A stretch of DNA of 64,000 nucleotides from NCBI RefSeq assembly GCF_014851395.1, contig NW_024040485.1:11427399-11491398 (forward strand), written 5' to 3'. Below are positions 10,301 to 25,300 of this stretch, one piece after another. Every line of letters starts with the position of its first letter. The stretch's first letter is position 1. This stretch comes from Micropterus salmoides. Lineage: Eukaryota > Chordata > Actinopteri > Centrarchiformes > Centrarchidae. The notes beneath the pieces are model-generated. The model made no database searches, was not told the origin of the DNA, and saw only the letters and a list, made by a program, of their open reading frames with translations. Both the position numbers and the translations under genes were made by a program.

Positions 10301-13300
10301 AAGTTTTCCATATCAACTTATGGTATGTTAATGATTTGTTTACAGCGTGTTTCTGCTGCCCCCACCTGTCCAAAAAAATCTGTTACTGCGAGTGCTTAAA
10401 ACGTTTTATCCACTACCCACAAAACACTTGCTCACTGTTGTTTGTATTTCCCTATAAAGTCTTGATTTGCCATTGAGTAATGAGCTACTAGAAGTGGATT
10501 TTAGTGAGTAAAACAAATGTAAACTGGTTGCTGTGAATCTCTTCATTACTGCTCATTAATGCAGTTGTGATGTACAACGGAATCAGTGGCATGACATTTC
10601 TGTAAGTTTCAATAAATTGGATTTGATCACACCCACGTGCACACTGTTTAAACCTAGAATCAAAGATTTCCATAATATGTATTATTACCGTGGTTTGAGT
10701 TGGTGGTGTGATCGACACTGGGTCCCGTATTGGGATTTGGGGAGGCTCCTCTACCGCGAAGCCAGTCCCCCTGGTCGACTCCTCCTCCCAGGTTGCTCCA
10801 GCTACACGTGTTGCGCTCAAAGTCACAACGTCCAGGAGGAGGACACTGAGCATCTGTCAGCTGAACATCATCAAAAGCCATGTCTCCCTCCTGGGTGGGG
10901 CCAGCTTTCACACCTTCCACCACGATCTAAAACACAACGCATGGGCTGATGAAAACTGCCCACTGTAAATATTTATATATAATTTAAATCATCCTAGTCG
11001 CATTATATCACATTCTAGTCTCATTTTAACACCGCTGTAGACTCAAAGCAATCAAATCAGTGGCTATCGAAGGGATGGAAGAAACTCTAAAGTAATGGAA
11101 ATTTATGCTCGTTTTGTTTAAATTAATTGCATGGACTGTTAAAGGATCAGTTCACCGAAATTATTATTATTAGTCTTTACTAATTTTGGGCTAAAAGTTC
11201 CTGATGTTGTTTTCATGAAATGTTTTGCTTAAACAATATGGAAGAAATGTTCCATGACATTTTGATTTACCTCCATGTACAGTGGTGGAAGAAATACACA
11301 GACCCTTTACTTTAGTTTACTTTTGTGAAAATACTAAATTACAAGTAATAGTCCTGAAATAAACATGTTACTTATGTAAAAGTACAGAAGTATTACCAAA
11401 AATAATGTCAGTGTTGAGTAAAAGTATTCATTATGTAGGCTCAATGGCCCGTGCCAGATTTATATTGTTACACAATATATTATTGCATAACAACTACTAA
11501 ATCAAGCTGTCAAGTAAATGCTGTGAAGTAAAAGTGATATAGTGAAATATAGTGGAGGTAAAATATAAAGTAGCACAAAATGTTGACACTCAAGTAAAGT
11601 ACAAGTAGCTTAAAACTGTACTTTAGTACAGTGCTTGAGTGAATGTACTACCACCATAGTACATGTACACATCTCTTTGCCTCTGTGTGTGTTTGAATAG
11701 ATGTTTGTGACTCACCCTGTAAGGCTGAACTCGAGGCAGAAGTGAAGCCTGAGCAAATCTCCACAGCCGGCCCTGGTCTCCTGTCTGAGAGAAAATCAGA
11801 GCTTCCTTCCCTTCTTTGCTCTGCTGGTAAACGTTCAGCATCCCCATTCCTTTGCCATACATGTGGTACCACAGCTGCACACAAGCTCCTTTGCCTGAAT
11901 GAAGGGAATCCATATCAAATGTAATTCCACGACTGAAATATCACAAGTAAAATTAAGAGTGTGTTGCAACACATTAGACTGCTTAGATGTCCAGATATTT
12001 GTGTTTTATTGTAGAGAAAGGCAGTGGTGGACTTTCCATTTTATTCTACTTTATACTTACTACTTATACTGTACTCCACTACATTTCAAACAATCAACTG
12101 ATTTATTGAGAAAAAAAGTAGTTGCAGACAAAAACTCAGCAGAATAATTAAATAAATTAGAAGGCCAGGAAATATTCAGACTGGTGACTGTCTCACCTGC
12201 AGGGTACAGCGGTGAAGACATTTTAGCTGTCTGTCCGGCGCGGTCAGCAGCAGAAGAGGACAGGTAGTAGTAGTGGCCCGTGGGTGTGTTGGTGGTGTGG
12301 TCGCTGTCTGGCCCAGTGTTGGGGTTCAGGGTGGAGCCCGACTGTCTGACCCAGTCAAAGTCATCCGTGGTCTGTTGCTGCCAGTTACAGCTCCCCTCCT
12401 CGAAGTCACACATATCTACAAGATAATAATTTGGAAAGCATTGTCAGAAGCATGCATGTATTTAGCAAAGAATAATTTTTTTAGCAAGTTTAGCACTCAC
12501 TAATTTATTGCTAAAATACTGTGAATGGGACTAAATCTAAACAGGATGTTAAACAGCGACTTAACAGGTCACCCACAGTGCTTGTTTTCCTTTTTTCTTT
12601 GAAGTCCATGACAACCCTTCAATTTGTGATTAAATGTCTAATCTTGTCATAGTATATCTCTGTCTGCATGTTGTTTACATGTATACTGTATGGGCTTTGT
12701 ATATTCATATTTATCTTCTCCTCTGCCTGATTCCTCCATGGTCATTATTTTCTTTCTGCACTGTCACCAAAAAGCTGACATTATTCTGTATTTTTCTTGT
12801 TGTCAACAATCCTATGAAAAGACCAAAACCAACAGGTGTTCCTCAGCCTTTCTGGCTCTCAGTTGCAAGCACATTTTTTACCACTGAAGATGCAAATCTT
12901 ACTCATTTAGGACGAAACTGTGCATTTAATGGGGACTATTTTCAGCAGGCAGAGTTGGTATTTACAGCAGCAGGACAGTGTCTGTGGTAATGACTCAAAA
13001 AAAAACTAATGAAAGAACATGTCACCCAGTGCAACAGTGTGTATTATTAATATATAAATAGGAGCTATTTGGCACAGAGAAATAAAATATATCAGGTATC
13101 AGCTACACAGACAATAACTATTAGGGGGTTCAGTTCATTGTTAGTTTTAGTCTTTTCATAGGATTGTTGACAAAAAGAAAAATATGCAATATGGACAGGC
13201 TTTTCCTTTAAATATAGGACTACGTGTATCAAGACATCTCTACTATCACATAAAGCTAGTGACAAACACTAAATAAATGGGAGGTAAGGAGGGAGATAGA

Positions 13301-16300
13301 CAGCATATTTTGTTTTATTGCCCATAGATATAAGATATATTTCCCTTGGCAAAGACAGTTCTTAAAAATGTGCTCAAGTTTTTCTTGCAAAATGATTTAA
13401 TAATGAATCACTTTAAAAATAGTTGAAAAAGAACTAGAAAATCACAGTCTAGTAAACCTCCTAACTTTCTGTGATTTTCAGTCTTATTACCAGAGGCAGG
13501 ACATGGTCCACTGATGAGAGAGATGTCATCAATGGCTATGTCTCCTGCCTGTCCTCCCACTGTAGCCTCCAGAATCACTTGGTGGACTTTCTGCAGGGTC
13601 ACATGGATCTGCACAAGCAGCCACTCATCCCCTTGATTTCCTGATCTTTGCCACACCTACAGGAAAGACAGGGTGCTGATTCACTCGTCACAATGAGGAT
13701 GTGAGGAGGTTTGTGCAACACCGTGGTATGCGCTGAAACTGTGCAGCTTGCACTCATTATACAATGCATTAATGTTGTTTTGCAATCAGCATTTCACAAC
13801 CATGTGAAAAGTATAATAACAGAGAGAAAACCCAGCCGGAACAGTTACAAATATTTCTCAATAACCCTCAAAGCCGTTTTTCTAACGCTTTCATAAAGGG
13901 AAGTCCAGATACACAGTTATTAATGAAAACAATCTGGCCATGTCTAACCTCTTATATCTTTGCTTGGTAAAACATACGATAAAGTCATTTATTTCCATTC
14001 ATGTTTTACCAATATTTTCTTCAAGGGATCAGCTGTTTGTAGAAACATCCTCAAAGAGCCCACAGTGGTTCCAAACATATGGTGCCAAAATGTGAAACAG
14101 TATCCTTTTTCACCAGCAGGTGGCAGCAGTGACGACTTCAGCTGGGCCATATTTCCCTTCACACTTGGCGGGGAACTCTTGATGAAAAGGTATTTACCTG
14201 CGAAAACAACATAAACGGTAGTTCTAAACCTTTCTGGCTGTTGACCCCCTAACACAAAGAAATGTGTACTTGCGACTCTTTGACACAGGTTGCATATCAT
14301 ATCATATATCTATGAGCAAAGATCAAAGAAGTTAGTTTTTTCTTGCTTCTGATTCATCCTGCTTAGATTCATCCTGTGACCCCTGGGGCGCCCCTGCCCC
14401 CAGGTTGGGAACCACTGCCATACAAACATGTTGCTATTCGGTAAAGTAATTATGTGGTACTGTCCATCAGTGATGTTTGTCATAATTTCACATTGTCAAA
14501 TTTAAGCGAGACAGTGTAACTTTTAAAACTGTCAATGACATAATCCTATAACCTCTCACAAACAAAACTTTACACTCATAAGAAATAAATTGCACCACTG
14601 TTCACTAGCATGACTGTAACTGACAGTTGATTGTGACAGTAATTTTCCAGTAATACTCACTTGTGTGGCCACAAGTTACAAAATCTTGCCCTAATGGAAA
14701 ATTCTCATTTATCAACTGACAATGATGCACTCTCGGTACTGAATGTAATTCATAAGTACACTACTCTGCTATTCTGTTATTTGTATAATGCTTTAGGACA
14801 CAGCTTGTAGAAAGATAGTCTAGAATAAAAGTGACCTTTGCCAGTAGTGTGGTCTCCTGCAGGCCCGGTGTTGGGGGTTTCAGTGGGACCAGAGCTGCTG
14901 AGCCACTCCAGCTCATCTTCAGCCCCCTGCACCCAAACACACAGACCTTCTTCAAAAGAACAGCCGCAGGCAGACAGAGCTGAGGAGAGAAAAATAATTT
15001 CAGAACTAGCCAACTATCCTCCCAAATGCTCTATGTCCTGTAAGTTTTTACAAAGAACACAATTTATGAAGCATACTACTACTACTTGCGTCCAGTACAT
15101 GCACATTAATGTTGATGTAATCTTTACCTGGTGGTTGGTAGGATTTTTCACAGTTTAGAAATGAGATATCATCCACAGCAACAATGTGATCTCCTGCTGT
15201 AGTGTCCGACTGAGTCACTTTATTCATGCTACTGAACCAAACCTAAGAATAAAAATGGTTACATTCATGCGTTCCTCAAAAACATTTCCAACATTCACAC
15301 AGCACCCTCATCCTTATGCACAGCCTACGCTACTGATATTCCCATCACATACTCTGTTTTGTTATGTTATGCATTTGTTTCCTTAATAATTTGCCTTGTT
15401 TAACCAATGGAGTGCCTCAGTCTTTTTCATGGCCTCATGAGGCAGGCTGTGACAGTGATATTTTAACAATATTGTACATTTAGATAAATACTCAGTTGCA
15501 AGTTACTGGTACAGCTGGCTAAAACTAATGTAGTCTAATACAACCATCCTGTTAAAAGTTTTTGCTAGAAATGTTTATAACCGTATATATATATATAGTA
15601 CATACAAATGAGGATATACAAATGAGGATATAATAACATTAATAATAACATGATTGTAAATGGACTGTACTTGTATAGTGCCCTTCCAGTCTTCTGACCT
15701 CTCAAAGCACTTTACACTACATGTCCCATTCACACACATTCACACACTGATGCTACCATGCAAGGTGCCATTTACTCATCAGAAGCAGAAACTAATCATT
15801 CACACAATTTGGGGTTCAGTATCTTGCCCGTGTACTTCGACATACAGACTGGAGTAGCTGAGGGTCAAACCGGTCTTCCAATTAGTGGGCATTAACTACA
15901 TAACATGTTTTGTTTTTTAACATTCAGATATACTGCAAATGTATGCAATATTGTACATGGCGATATTTTTTACACTATACAAAAGTAGCATTACTTAACG
16001 TATTCTGCAATAAATGGAAAATATAGAATTCTAAATGTTCCAAAACGTATTGTACATATACAATATGTTTTATAAGTACTTGTGCATTTACTTATTTGAT
16101 CTTTATTCTTTGTGAATATAGATGAGTGACGTATTAAATAAAAAAACACCTTAAGCTCTCATGACAGTCTAAGTATTGAACTGGATTGAGATCTGATGAC
16201 TGTGAAAGCAGTATAATAATAATGTGATTCAACCATGTAGTGTCACCCTCGTGCCCTGTTTGGAAACTTCTTCATTCATTATGTTTTTAGACTCATTTAA

Positions 16301-19300
16301 TGTGCATTTTTCTTTATCTGCCACTCATCTGTATATCCTTTTCATTAGTCTTAAAACGTTAACTGTTCAAAATGTGAGCACACACCTTATAAGGTTGCTG
16401 GTGTGGGCTTAGAGGCAGATGTTCTGGGGTCCAGTGGGAGATAGTGTTGTGACTGCGTGACCACAGGATTGCTTCACTCCCCTCAGCTTGCTGCATAAGC
16501 ACTCTGAGTGACCCAGCACTCTCTGCACTGATGTGGAAGTGAAACCTGCGTTAAGGAAAGAAGGAAGGAAGAAGGGGAGAGAGGGGATTGGGAAGAGAGT
16601 TGCGTGGTAGAGAGACAGAGGCGGTGGGGAGCATTGAGCAATTCATACTTTAAATATTCAACTTCGTATCAAAACAAATATTTTACAAGGATGATTATAA
16701 GAAAGATGCAGCCATCAGTGTCATGGTTTCACTTACAGAATCTGGCAGTAGGGGGATGAAGGGGTGAGTGCGGGACTCTGGAGTCGGGCCTCACTCTGTG
16801 TAGACCCCTGACTAAAATTCACTCTCATGTAGTAGCCTTAGAATGAGGGAAAACATCCTGAATTTCGTAAACAGTGCAGTTATGATCATTTCTGGGTCAT
16901 GCCATTTCAGATGTTGAACATCTTGAATTCTTGTGCAGTGAGTGCATAAAATCAATACACTATTCAATCGGTCAATAAACCACTAAAGCCACCTGTGTCT
17001 GTAGTGTGATCAGTGGGCGGCTCAGTGTTGTTACTGGCTTTTTGTCTCTGCCACCTGCTCTGTCCATCACTGGTGTCAGTCCATCGGCACTGGTTACTCT
17101 CAAATGTGCACGGACCTGAAAGTTTAAAAGGCAGGCGTGAGTAATGCTGCTGGGGGGTGAGTATTGGTTCATGAATCACGGGGGTAGGGGGGGGGGGGGT
17201 AATACAAGTCTGGTCCTCACAAGCAACAAGCAGACAACTGCACACACGTCTCTGACTAAAACTGCCTCAGATATCACATTTCTTCTCACATGTAAAACTA
17301 CAGATCATCAGAGCAGATCTCAGGACTGGCTTACCCTTGACACCCCATGAGTAAATACAGAACTTGGGAGGACTACCTCATATAAATGTAATGCATGACA
17401 AAAAGCAATAAAACTTGACATTCTGATCACATTGCGTAAATTTGATTTAGATTTTTTGTTTGTGATTCTTTGCAGTGCTGTTTGGCTGCTTTTAGCTGTG
17501 TGTCTTATCTCTGTTCTATTTCACTACTGTACTCAAGTTTTAACAAAACAGGTACTGACTACCTGATTAAATAAAAGGTAGGCCTAATTATATTATTGTT
17601 TTTGTCTTTGTCAATCCGTTACAGCTATATTAGCATGCATATACTTTCTGACTGATTTCAACAATACTGCCCTACAAAGACAGCCAGCAGTAACTGCAGT
17701 GATGTTAAGAAAAGGGTTAAAAGGCGACCTATTATACTGCTTTTCCTATATTGTTGTTCTGTGACTCCTGTATGGCAGCTTTGCATGATTCTCTATCTTA
17801 TAGAGGCCCTTCCTGTGGACCTTCATTTCAGTCTCATGTAGACCTTCATTTCAGTCTCTGTCTGAAACAAGCTGTAGATGCTCCTGTCTCTTTAAGCCCC
17901 CCCACCACTGTCTTCTAATTGGCCAAGACATGAAGCATGTTACCAGGCTTTTGTTGATACTGAGTGTGATTGTGAAGGGAAAACAACAAAATATTTTTTT
18001 AGCTGTCACCTCTATTTAGACCCTCCATTTGTTAGGATAGGATTTTAATGTATCTCTGTTTTTTTGTCGGTTCTTCTACCGTTAATATTTATGTTAAAAT
18101 CAATAAATTAAACAAATTTGCAATTGAGTACATTTAACCCATGTTATTCCCAAGAGTCAAAAGCTGCAATGACAGCTGCTAAGCTGGTTAGCTATAGCAG
18201 AATTTTAGCTTAGATTGAGCTACTGCTTCATTTAGTTATATGAATTAATTTGTTTAATTACTGAATATGTTAATGAATCCACCTGCATAAACATTTAATT
18301 GTTATTGTAAGACATTGTATACTGCTGACAAAATGATGGTAGCATTGGTACTGCAGGTCTCTACAGCAACACGCTGCTCACCACAGTCATCCTCGTCCTC
18401 CCCCTCGGGGCAGTCTGGTTGATAATCGCACTGTAAAGTAGCCAGAATACACACTTTCCCAGCGGACCGCCAACAGAAAAACTCATTATCCTGCAACACC
18501 AAAAAAAGAAGGTGGATTATTTTCAGCAGGTTTACAGACTTGTTTTGTGGAATACTTTATGTTTCACAGAATTGCTTTGTCACGTAGTTTACCTGACAGG
18601 GGTGGGTTGGTACGGTTGAGGTTGAGGGTGTGGCGGCAGAAGTGGGTGTGTTAGAGGATGTAGGTGGGGCAGAGGTGGGCAATATGTTGTTGTCGGGGTC
18701 AAATACACACTCCCTGGAGAAAGAGATATCGTCCAGCGCAACCAGCCCTCTGCGACCATCACCTCGCTCATATCGGAATACAATCTGACAAGATAATCGA
18801 AAAAAGAAAAAAAAACATTCTGACCTTGTTGCTAACTTTTCATGAACATCAGCGATAAAGCAAATCATAAACAAAGTATCAAAGTAAAGTCAAGTCCAAA
18901 GGTGAGTTTTTTTTTTTTTGTACCAAAAGCTAAAACTACTTTCTATAACCACCAGTGTCATTGATCTGAATCTATTTAAATTTGTATTAATTGATTTTTA
19001 TTAGCAAACAATGGCTTATCAACACATCACACAGACATAAAGCAATATTATCATTTATTTTGAGTCATGATTCTGGCCACCTGGTGAAGCGAAGTCCCAT
19101 TTTCATTCTCCTTGTAGCGCATGTTTGGAAAATATCAAGCTCCTCTATATTTGCCAGCTAGTTGCTAACTGTGTCTGTCTGTATACATGTGAGTTTGACT
19201 TTGAGCATCAACTTTCACATTATATATGATAGAGTTAATAACCTCAGCAAGTATTTTAATAAATTAATGCAGGAATGCAGGAAAGCAGAGCGCAGATGGA

Positions 19301-22300
19301 AAAAATCCAGTCTCCAAGTCCATTACCTCAGTCTGAAGGATTTATTAATTAAATACAATAACTTGGTTAAGGATGCGAGAACACACAGCACTGAGACTGC
19401 CCTGCTTAAAGTCACCAATGACCTTTTGATGTCTGCTGATGAAGGCATGTGCTCAGTCCTAGTACTCCTGGACCTTAGCGCTGCTTTTGACACCATTGAT
19501 CACAACATCATGTTAGACAGACTGAGGCACTGGGTGGGGATCTCTGGTACTGCCCTAGAATGGTTTTCATCCTACCTGTCAAATAGGAAGTTTTGCGTGT
19601 CTGTAAACAACTATGTCTCTTCGTTCTGTCCAGTTAAATATGGTGTGCCTCAGGGGTCGGTCTTAGGACCCATTTTGTTTTCCTTGTATCTGCTTCCCCT
19701 TGGACATATTATCCATAAACATGGCATTTCTTTTCATATTTATGCTGATGACACACAAATATACTTGCCCGTCAGATCCACAGACCCTGGAATGCTGAGT
19801 TCACTTAACAACTGCCTTTGTCAAGTTAAAAAATGGATGTCAAATAATTTCCTCCAGCTGAACTCAGACAAAACAGAAATCCTGGTCATCGGGTCCCAAC
19901 AGATGGCAAATCAAATACTGCCATCTGCTGGTTCCCTAGTAAATCACATTAAGCCTGTGGCAAAGAACCTTGGTGTCTGGTTTGATAGTAATTTAAATTC
20001 CGAGCAGCACACCACAAAGCTTGTTCAATCATGTTTATATCAACTTAGAAATATAGCAAAAATTTGATCTATGTTAACTTTTGAGGACACCAAGACCATT
20101 TTACACACCTTCATCTCATCACGCCTGGATTATTGCAACAGCCTTTTCACCTGTTTAACCCAAAAATCTATTGATCGACTCCAGACTGTCCAGAACTCAG
20201 CTGCCAGGCTTTTAACCAGAACAAAGAAATATGACCACATTACCCCTATTTTAGCTTCATTACACTGGCTCCCAGTATGTTTTAGAATTGACTTTAAAAT
20301 TCTATTGATCACTTTTAAAGCTCTTCATGGCCTCTCGCCTTGTTATATTTCTGACCTTTTAGTCCCATACGCACCAGCACGCACCTTGAGATCCTCAGGC
20401 AGAGGTCTGTTGTCTGTTCCAGAGTCTCGACTGAAAACTAAAGGGGACAGAGCGTTTGCTGTCGAGGCTCTGGAACAGCCTGCCCAAGGAAATCAGGTCG
20501 GCTGAGTCAGTGAACTCTTTCAAGTCCCTTCTTAAAACATACTTTTATAGGAGAGCCTTTCCCGATCTTATTTGACTTTATTTTATCCCTTTTATTTTAT
20601 TGTATTTTACTAATTTTATATTTATCTTAAACGTGTATTTTAGTCTTTTCAATGTTTTCATGCTTTTGTCTTGTATTGTTTTTGTATTATTCTCTCTTGG
20701 GTATTATTGTCTTTACACTTGTTAAAGCACTTTGTAACTTGTTTTTGAAAAGCGCTCTACAAATAAAGATTATTATTATTATATTATATTATTATTATAA
20801 ATGTGAGATTCAATGTCATTTATTTAGCTACCTGTGGTTCACTGACCTTGCTATTGTCTGAGGAGGAGAATGTGACCTCTGCTTTCTGCCAGCTGTAACT
20901 CTGTGAGTTTTCCCTGAGCCACAGCACAGTGTCATCGCTACCAGACTGTAGCGTCCTGGACTGGGCTGTCAGTCTGGCTGCAGCATCGTCCAGGCTGAAG
21001 TAGAAGAATCTCACCTATATGGATAAAGTAAGTGGGGTGAAGTGAGGTACAGAAAAGAAGGTGATGATGTGCTTTGAAAACAAGAATTAACTATTTGTTG
21101 TTGCTTAATTAGCTGAACAGTCTTATGTTCAACCTTAAAGAGTGGTTAATAACGTCCTGCAGATCAGAGATTAACCTAAGACAGATAATAAAAGCTACAC
21201 ACTCATAAACAGAAGCAAGAAGAAGAGAGCAAGTTATCACTGTAACATATTCAGAAGCATTCAGAAGTTTTTATTTGTGCTGTGCCAAATAAATAAAGCA
21301 ATAAATACAGAGATTTATGTGGCTGTCATAAGAAAACTAAACACACATCTGAGATGCATGCTAACGGCATTCCCATAACTCGTTAAACTAAGATGTTGAA
21401 CATGGTAAACATTATACTTGTTAATAATGTCTTGACTCGAAAATGGATTTTACCACCTACGTCTACTCACAGTGCAGTTAGAGCTGGGTAATAAGGTTCT
21501 GGAGAGAATCTCTGACGTCTGGCCCTTCTCAGTCAGGTGAGTCCCAGGGATGACATAGTGACCTGTGTCATGAAATTAAACAATGCAGTGAAATGTTGAA
21601 GTATAGCATTACTGATTACAGAAGACAATTAATAAGAGTACATTAACCATCTAGTCAGGCAAGTTATTCAGACCCATAAGGATTATCTCAGTGCCAGGAG
21701 AGACTAATACCTGCAGCAGAGTTGTGGGTGTGATCCCTGGGAGGCCCATGTTCGGACCAGGCTTCCTGTCCTTTGTGATGCGTCCACTCAGCTCCAGGTG
21801 TGTCCACATCACTTTCTGCCCAGGAACACAGGCCCTGTTCAAAGCTGCAGCGCTCCACAAGACCTTGTTGCTCTGCGTTGTTATCATCAGATAAAAGAGA
21901 GTGAGATGTAAACAAGTCATAAACTGCTCACCAAAACCATCAACCTGTAGATGTGTAGGGCTGCAACAACACTTATTGTCATTAGTAATCTGTTGTTTAA
22001 TTTAAAGATTAAGTGATTCTTAGGTTGGCCTATAAAACATCAGAAAACTATGAAAAATGCCAATGACAGTTTTCTAGAGCCCACCATGATATTCAACTTA
22101 CTCCAATGTAAGACAGGGAAAAGCAACCAATTTTAGCCTTTGAGATGTTAAAAAGAATGTTTGTCATTTTTGATTTTGAAATTATAAACAATGTTCAGGA
22201 CAAGGTGAAGACTAAATAATACTACATTTTTCACCAAAACTATTCTGTGTTATGTGCCAGAATAACTGATTTAATGATCATACTATCCTGTTAACTTCTA

Positions 22301-25300
22301 GGCTAGCTAATATCTGACTTTAAGCTGCTGATTTTTGTAAATCTTCAGCACACAGAGAGTGCACGGGACTTTATATATGTGCATTTACTGAACTGGTGCA
22401 TTCAGTAATTCTAACATATTTAACAGTACTTAATGATGATATCTCACCACAGTTGTTCTCATCAGACCAGTCCCCACAGTCATCACTGAAGTCACACACT
22501 TGGTTGTGCTCAACACACACACTGTTGTTGCAGGTGAACATGTTCTCTGGACATAAGGGTTGGGGCTCTGAGAAGAAAAAACAAATATATCATAGATCAG
22601 CTTAACAAAGGGGCTGAGAAACCCATTGTAGAGTGTGCAGGTAGAGCAGGTAGCCTACCAGGCAGGGTGCAGTTTGTAAAATCTATGTCATCAATGGCAA
22701 TGTGTCCAGGCTTGGTGAAGGTCCTGGAGGCTTCAAACAGGACGGTGAAGTCCTGAGGCATTCGACCAACCGTTACCTCAGCGTGATGCCACAAATCTCC
22801 ATGGTTACCAGATAGCCACCACAGCGTGGTGGTCCTGGAGCCCCCATTTAGCGCCACACTCAGCTCCTCTATGTCTGTAACAATGTACAGAGTTAAAGAT
22901 TACATGCAGATGTTATTTTATTGGCTGCACACTTACACTCGCATTTTCAAAACATACCTTCTCCATACATGTTGTAGTAAAAGTGTAGTGTGCAGGTGGC
23001 GCTGGCCTGTTTCATTTTGGGACTCTGCACAGCAGCAGGGCTCATTTGTTCTCCTCGGTCAGACTGCACTGCCATGTACCAACCTGGAAGAATCAGGAAA
23101 ATCCCGAAGCATCACCCTTTATTCTTTATTCCTTACAGTCAGTGGTAGGGCTGCAACTAACAATTATTTTCATTGTCGATTATTTTCTTGTTATTGAATT
23201 TGATTAGTTGTTCGGTCTATAAAATGTGAAGTAAGTGAAATATATCGATTAGAGTTTCCCAGAGCCCAAGATGACGTCCTCAAATGTCTTGTTTTGTCTG
23301 CAACCAAAATACTTGTAGTTTACTGTCATAGAGGAGTAAAGAAGCTGAAATCAGATAATGTTTTCATTAAAAAATGACAGATTAATCAATAATGGAAACA
23401 GCTGGCAATTACTTTAATTACTATTTGATTATTCAATGAATTGTTGCAGCTCTAGTCAGCAGTACAAAACCATTGCAGTAGAAAATTTTAAGTATGGTAG
23501 ATCTTCCAAATGGAAAGGGTATGGATAAGTGGTGAAGATTTTTTAGCACAATGGTGGAGAATTAGAGAGTGAATAGAGCATTTTTCTTCACAGGTATGCA
23601 GCTTACAGATAATAAACTTCCTTCATATTCAATTGAACTGCAACTCTGTATGCAATGTGTGGTCTGTTGGATTCTTTTTGATGAGGAGGCATCATGATTT
23701 GTGGTTTCCCCCAATTTTTGACACCTGTTTCAGTGCCCTGTGTCATATGTTTTGGAGTTATGGAAGTTACATAACAGCATAACTCAATAACAAATCACAG
23801 TAAGTATAGATTTCAAGTTTAGCATAGACTATATCATTAAAATCGAGGAAGCCCAAGTCTGAACAAAACAAGGATGGGGATGTAGAAACTGTGGCTAACA
23901 CTACCCACAGGCAGCATTGCCACCACACATATTGAAAAAGGGGAAACACAAGAGACATCTCACTTCCATATTGAGCATATTTTACTCTTGTCACAAACTT
24001 CTCATTATAACACCCATAACATATTTTTCTGGTCAGAAATTAATGATCAAAAGTGGCTAAAAGATTTTGATGCTGCCTTCGTTGGCGGTTTGTAACTATT
24101 ATTGGTAATCTGGGTTATTTTATGAATGGAGTCCAGACTGCACACAGATTATGTTTATGTTTTTACTGATTTAATTCCAGTGGAGCATCAACAATTTTGG
24201 TAACCCCTTTGCTCTGACTTTTACTACTGCATTGTGAAATTGTGACAGTGGCCTCAAGACTAGAGAAGGGCATTGATTTGAATCTCTCCAGTATGAGACA
24301 GTCAGTCTGTTCTGTATAACGGTAAAGCAGTCCATTTGCAGATAACTTGTCCCATCATAAATAAAGGTAGTATAAGAGTGTATGATCTCACCCAGTTCAG
24401 TCCCCACTGTGTGGTCCACAGAGGGTCCAATGTTCTCAGTAGCATTCCTTCCTCTCGTCCACTGAACCTGGCCAACACTCATGTCCTCCCAGCCACACGT
24501 GCCATTTTCAAATGAACAACCCAAAAATCCCAAACTTGTTTCATTCACTACCAGAAAAAGAAAACAGTTTCATGCATTTTACTACTTAATTATCATCAAA
24601 TGCATTTCAGTCATAAACTAAAGGAATAATAAACAATATCAGTACCTTGGCAAAGGCCTGGTGTGACACTGACGTCATCAATGGCAATAAAGCCTCTGTT
24701 GTTGGCCTGTGCCTCGATCAGCAGCTGAGTATGAGGTTGTTGTAGGGAGTCAGTAAAGATTGCTGCTAAAATATCCATTATTTCTCATATTATAATTATT
24801 AGTAGTATTATTTCTACCACTGAGCCCGTTTTGGGTTACCTGGAAAGGTTTGCTCCTCTCTATAGACTGAGAGAACCTGGTCCAGCTGCGTCTGCTGCTG
24901 GTGCTGTTGAACATCAGACCCTCCTCTGATGGCCCTGAACCCATGTACACCTTCAATGTCCCTGAGTCACTGACAAGCATCAGACAAATGTGATGTTTTT
25001 ATATGATACGTGAAAACAACTTGAGTCAAGTTAGTTTAAACAAAAAGCATTTGTTCACTTTGCAAAGTTTTTGTGTTCCAAAAAAGTTTTTATTTAAAGA
25101 AAAAAAAAGAAAATCATTGACGTTGCTGTGAGGTTGCTCATTTTTTAACTATTACTTGTTTCATTTGTGCTACAATGACACAAATATTGTATATAACACA
25201 GTACATGCTGATATGCTGAAACTATTATTTTTATGTTCAAAATTGATTTTAGGTCTTTCATTCAACAGAGAGTAAAGAGTGAACTCTGCCACATAATATT

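Noticed and set aside
10617..10968. Plus-strand frames of 110 and 86 residues
   Set aside because: They are antisense shadows of MAM gene exon 45, which has clear MAM motifs and consistent splice sites on the minus strand.
12634..12990. 118-residue plus-strand frame with hydrophobic stretches
   Set aside because: Most of it lies in and beside the inverted-repeat element at 12786-13190. No domain, no splice support.
19162..20505. An intact reverse transcriptase gene
   Set aside because: In-frame stop at 20065, frameshift near 20465, missing N-terminal part and missing endonuclease show it is a dead LINE copy.
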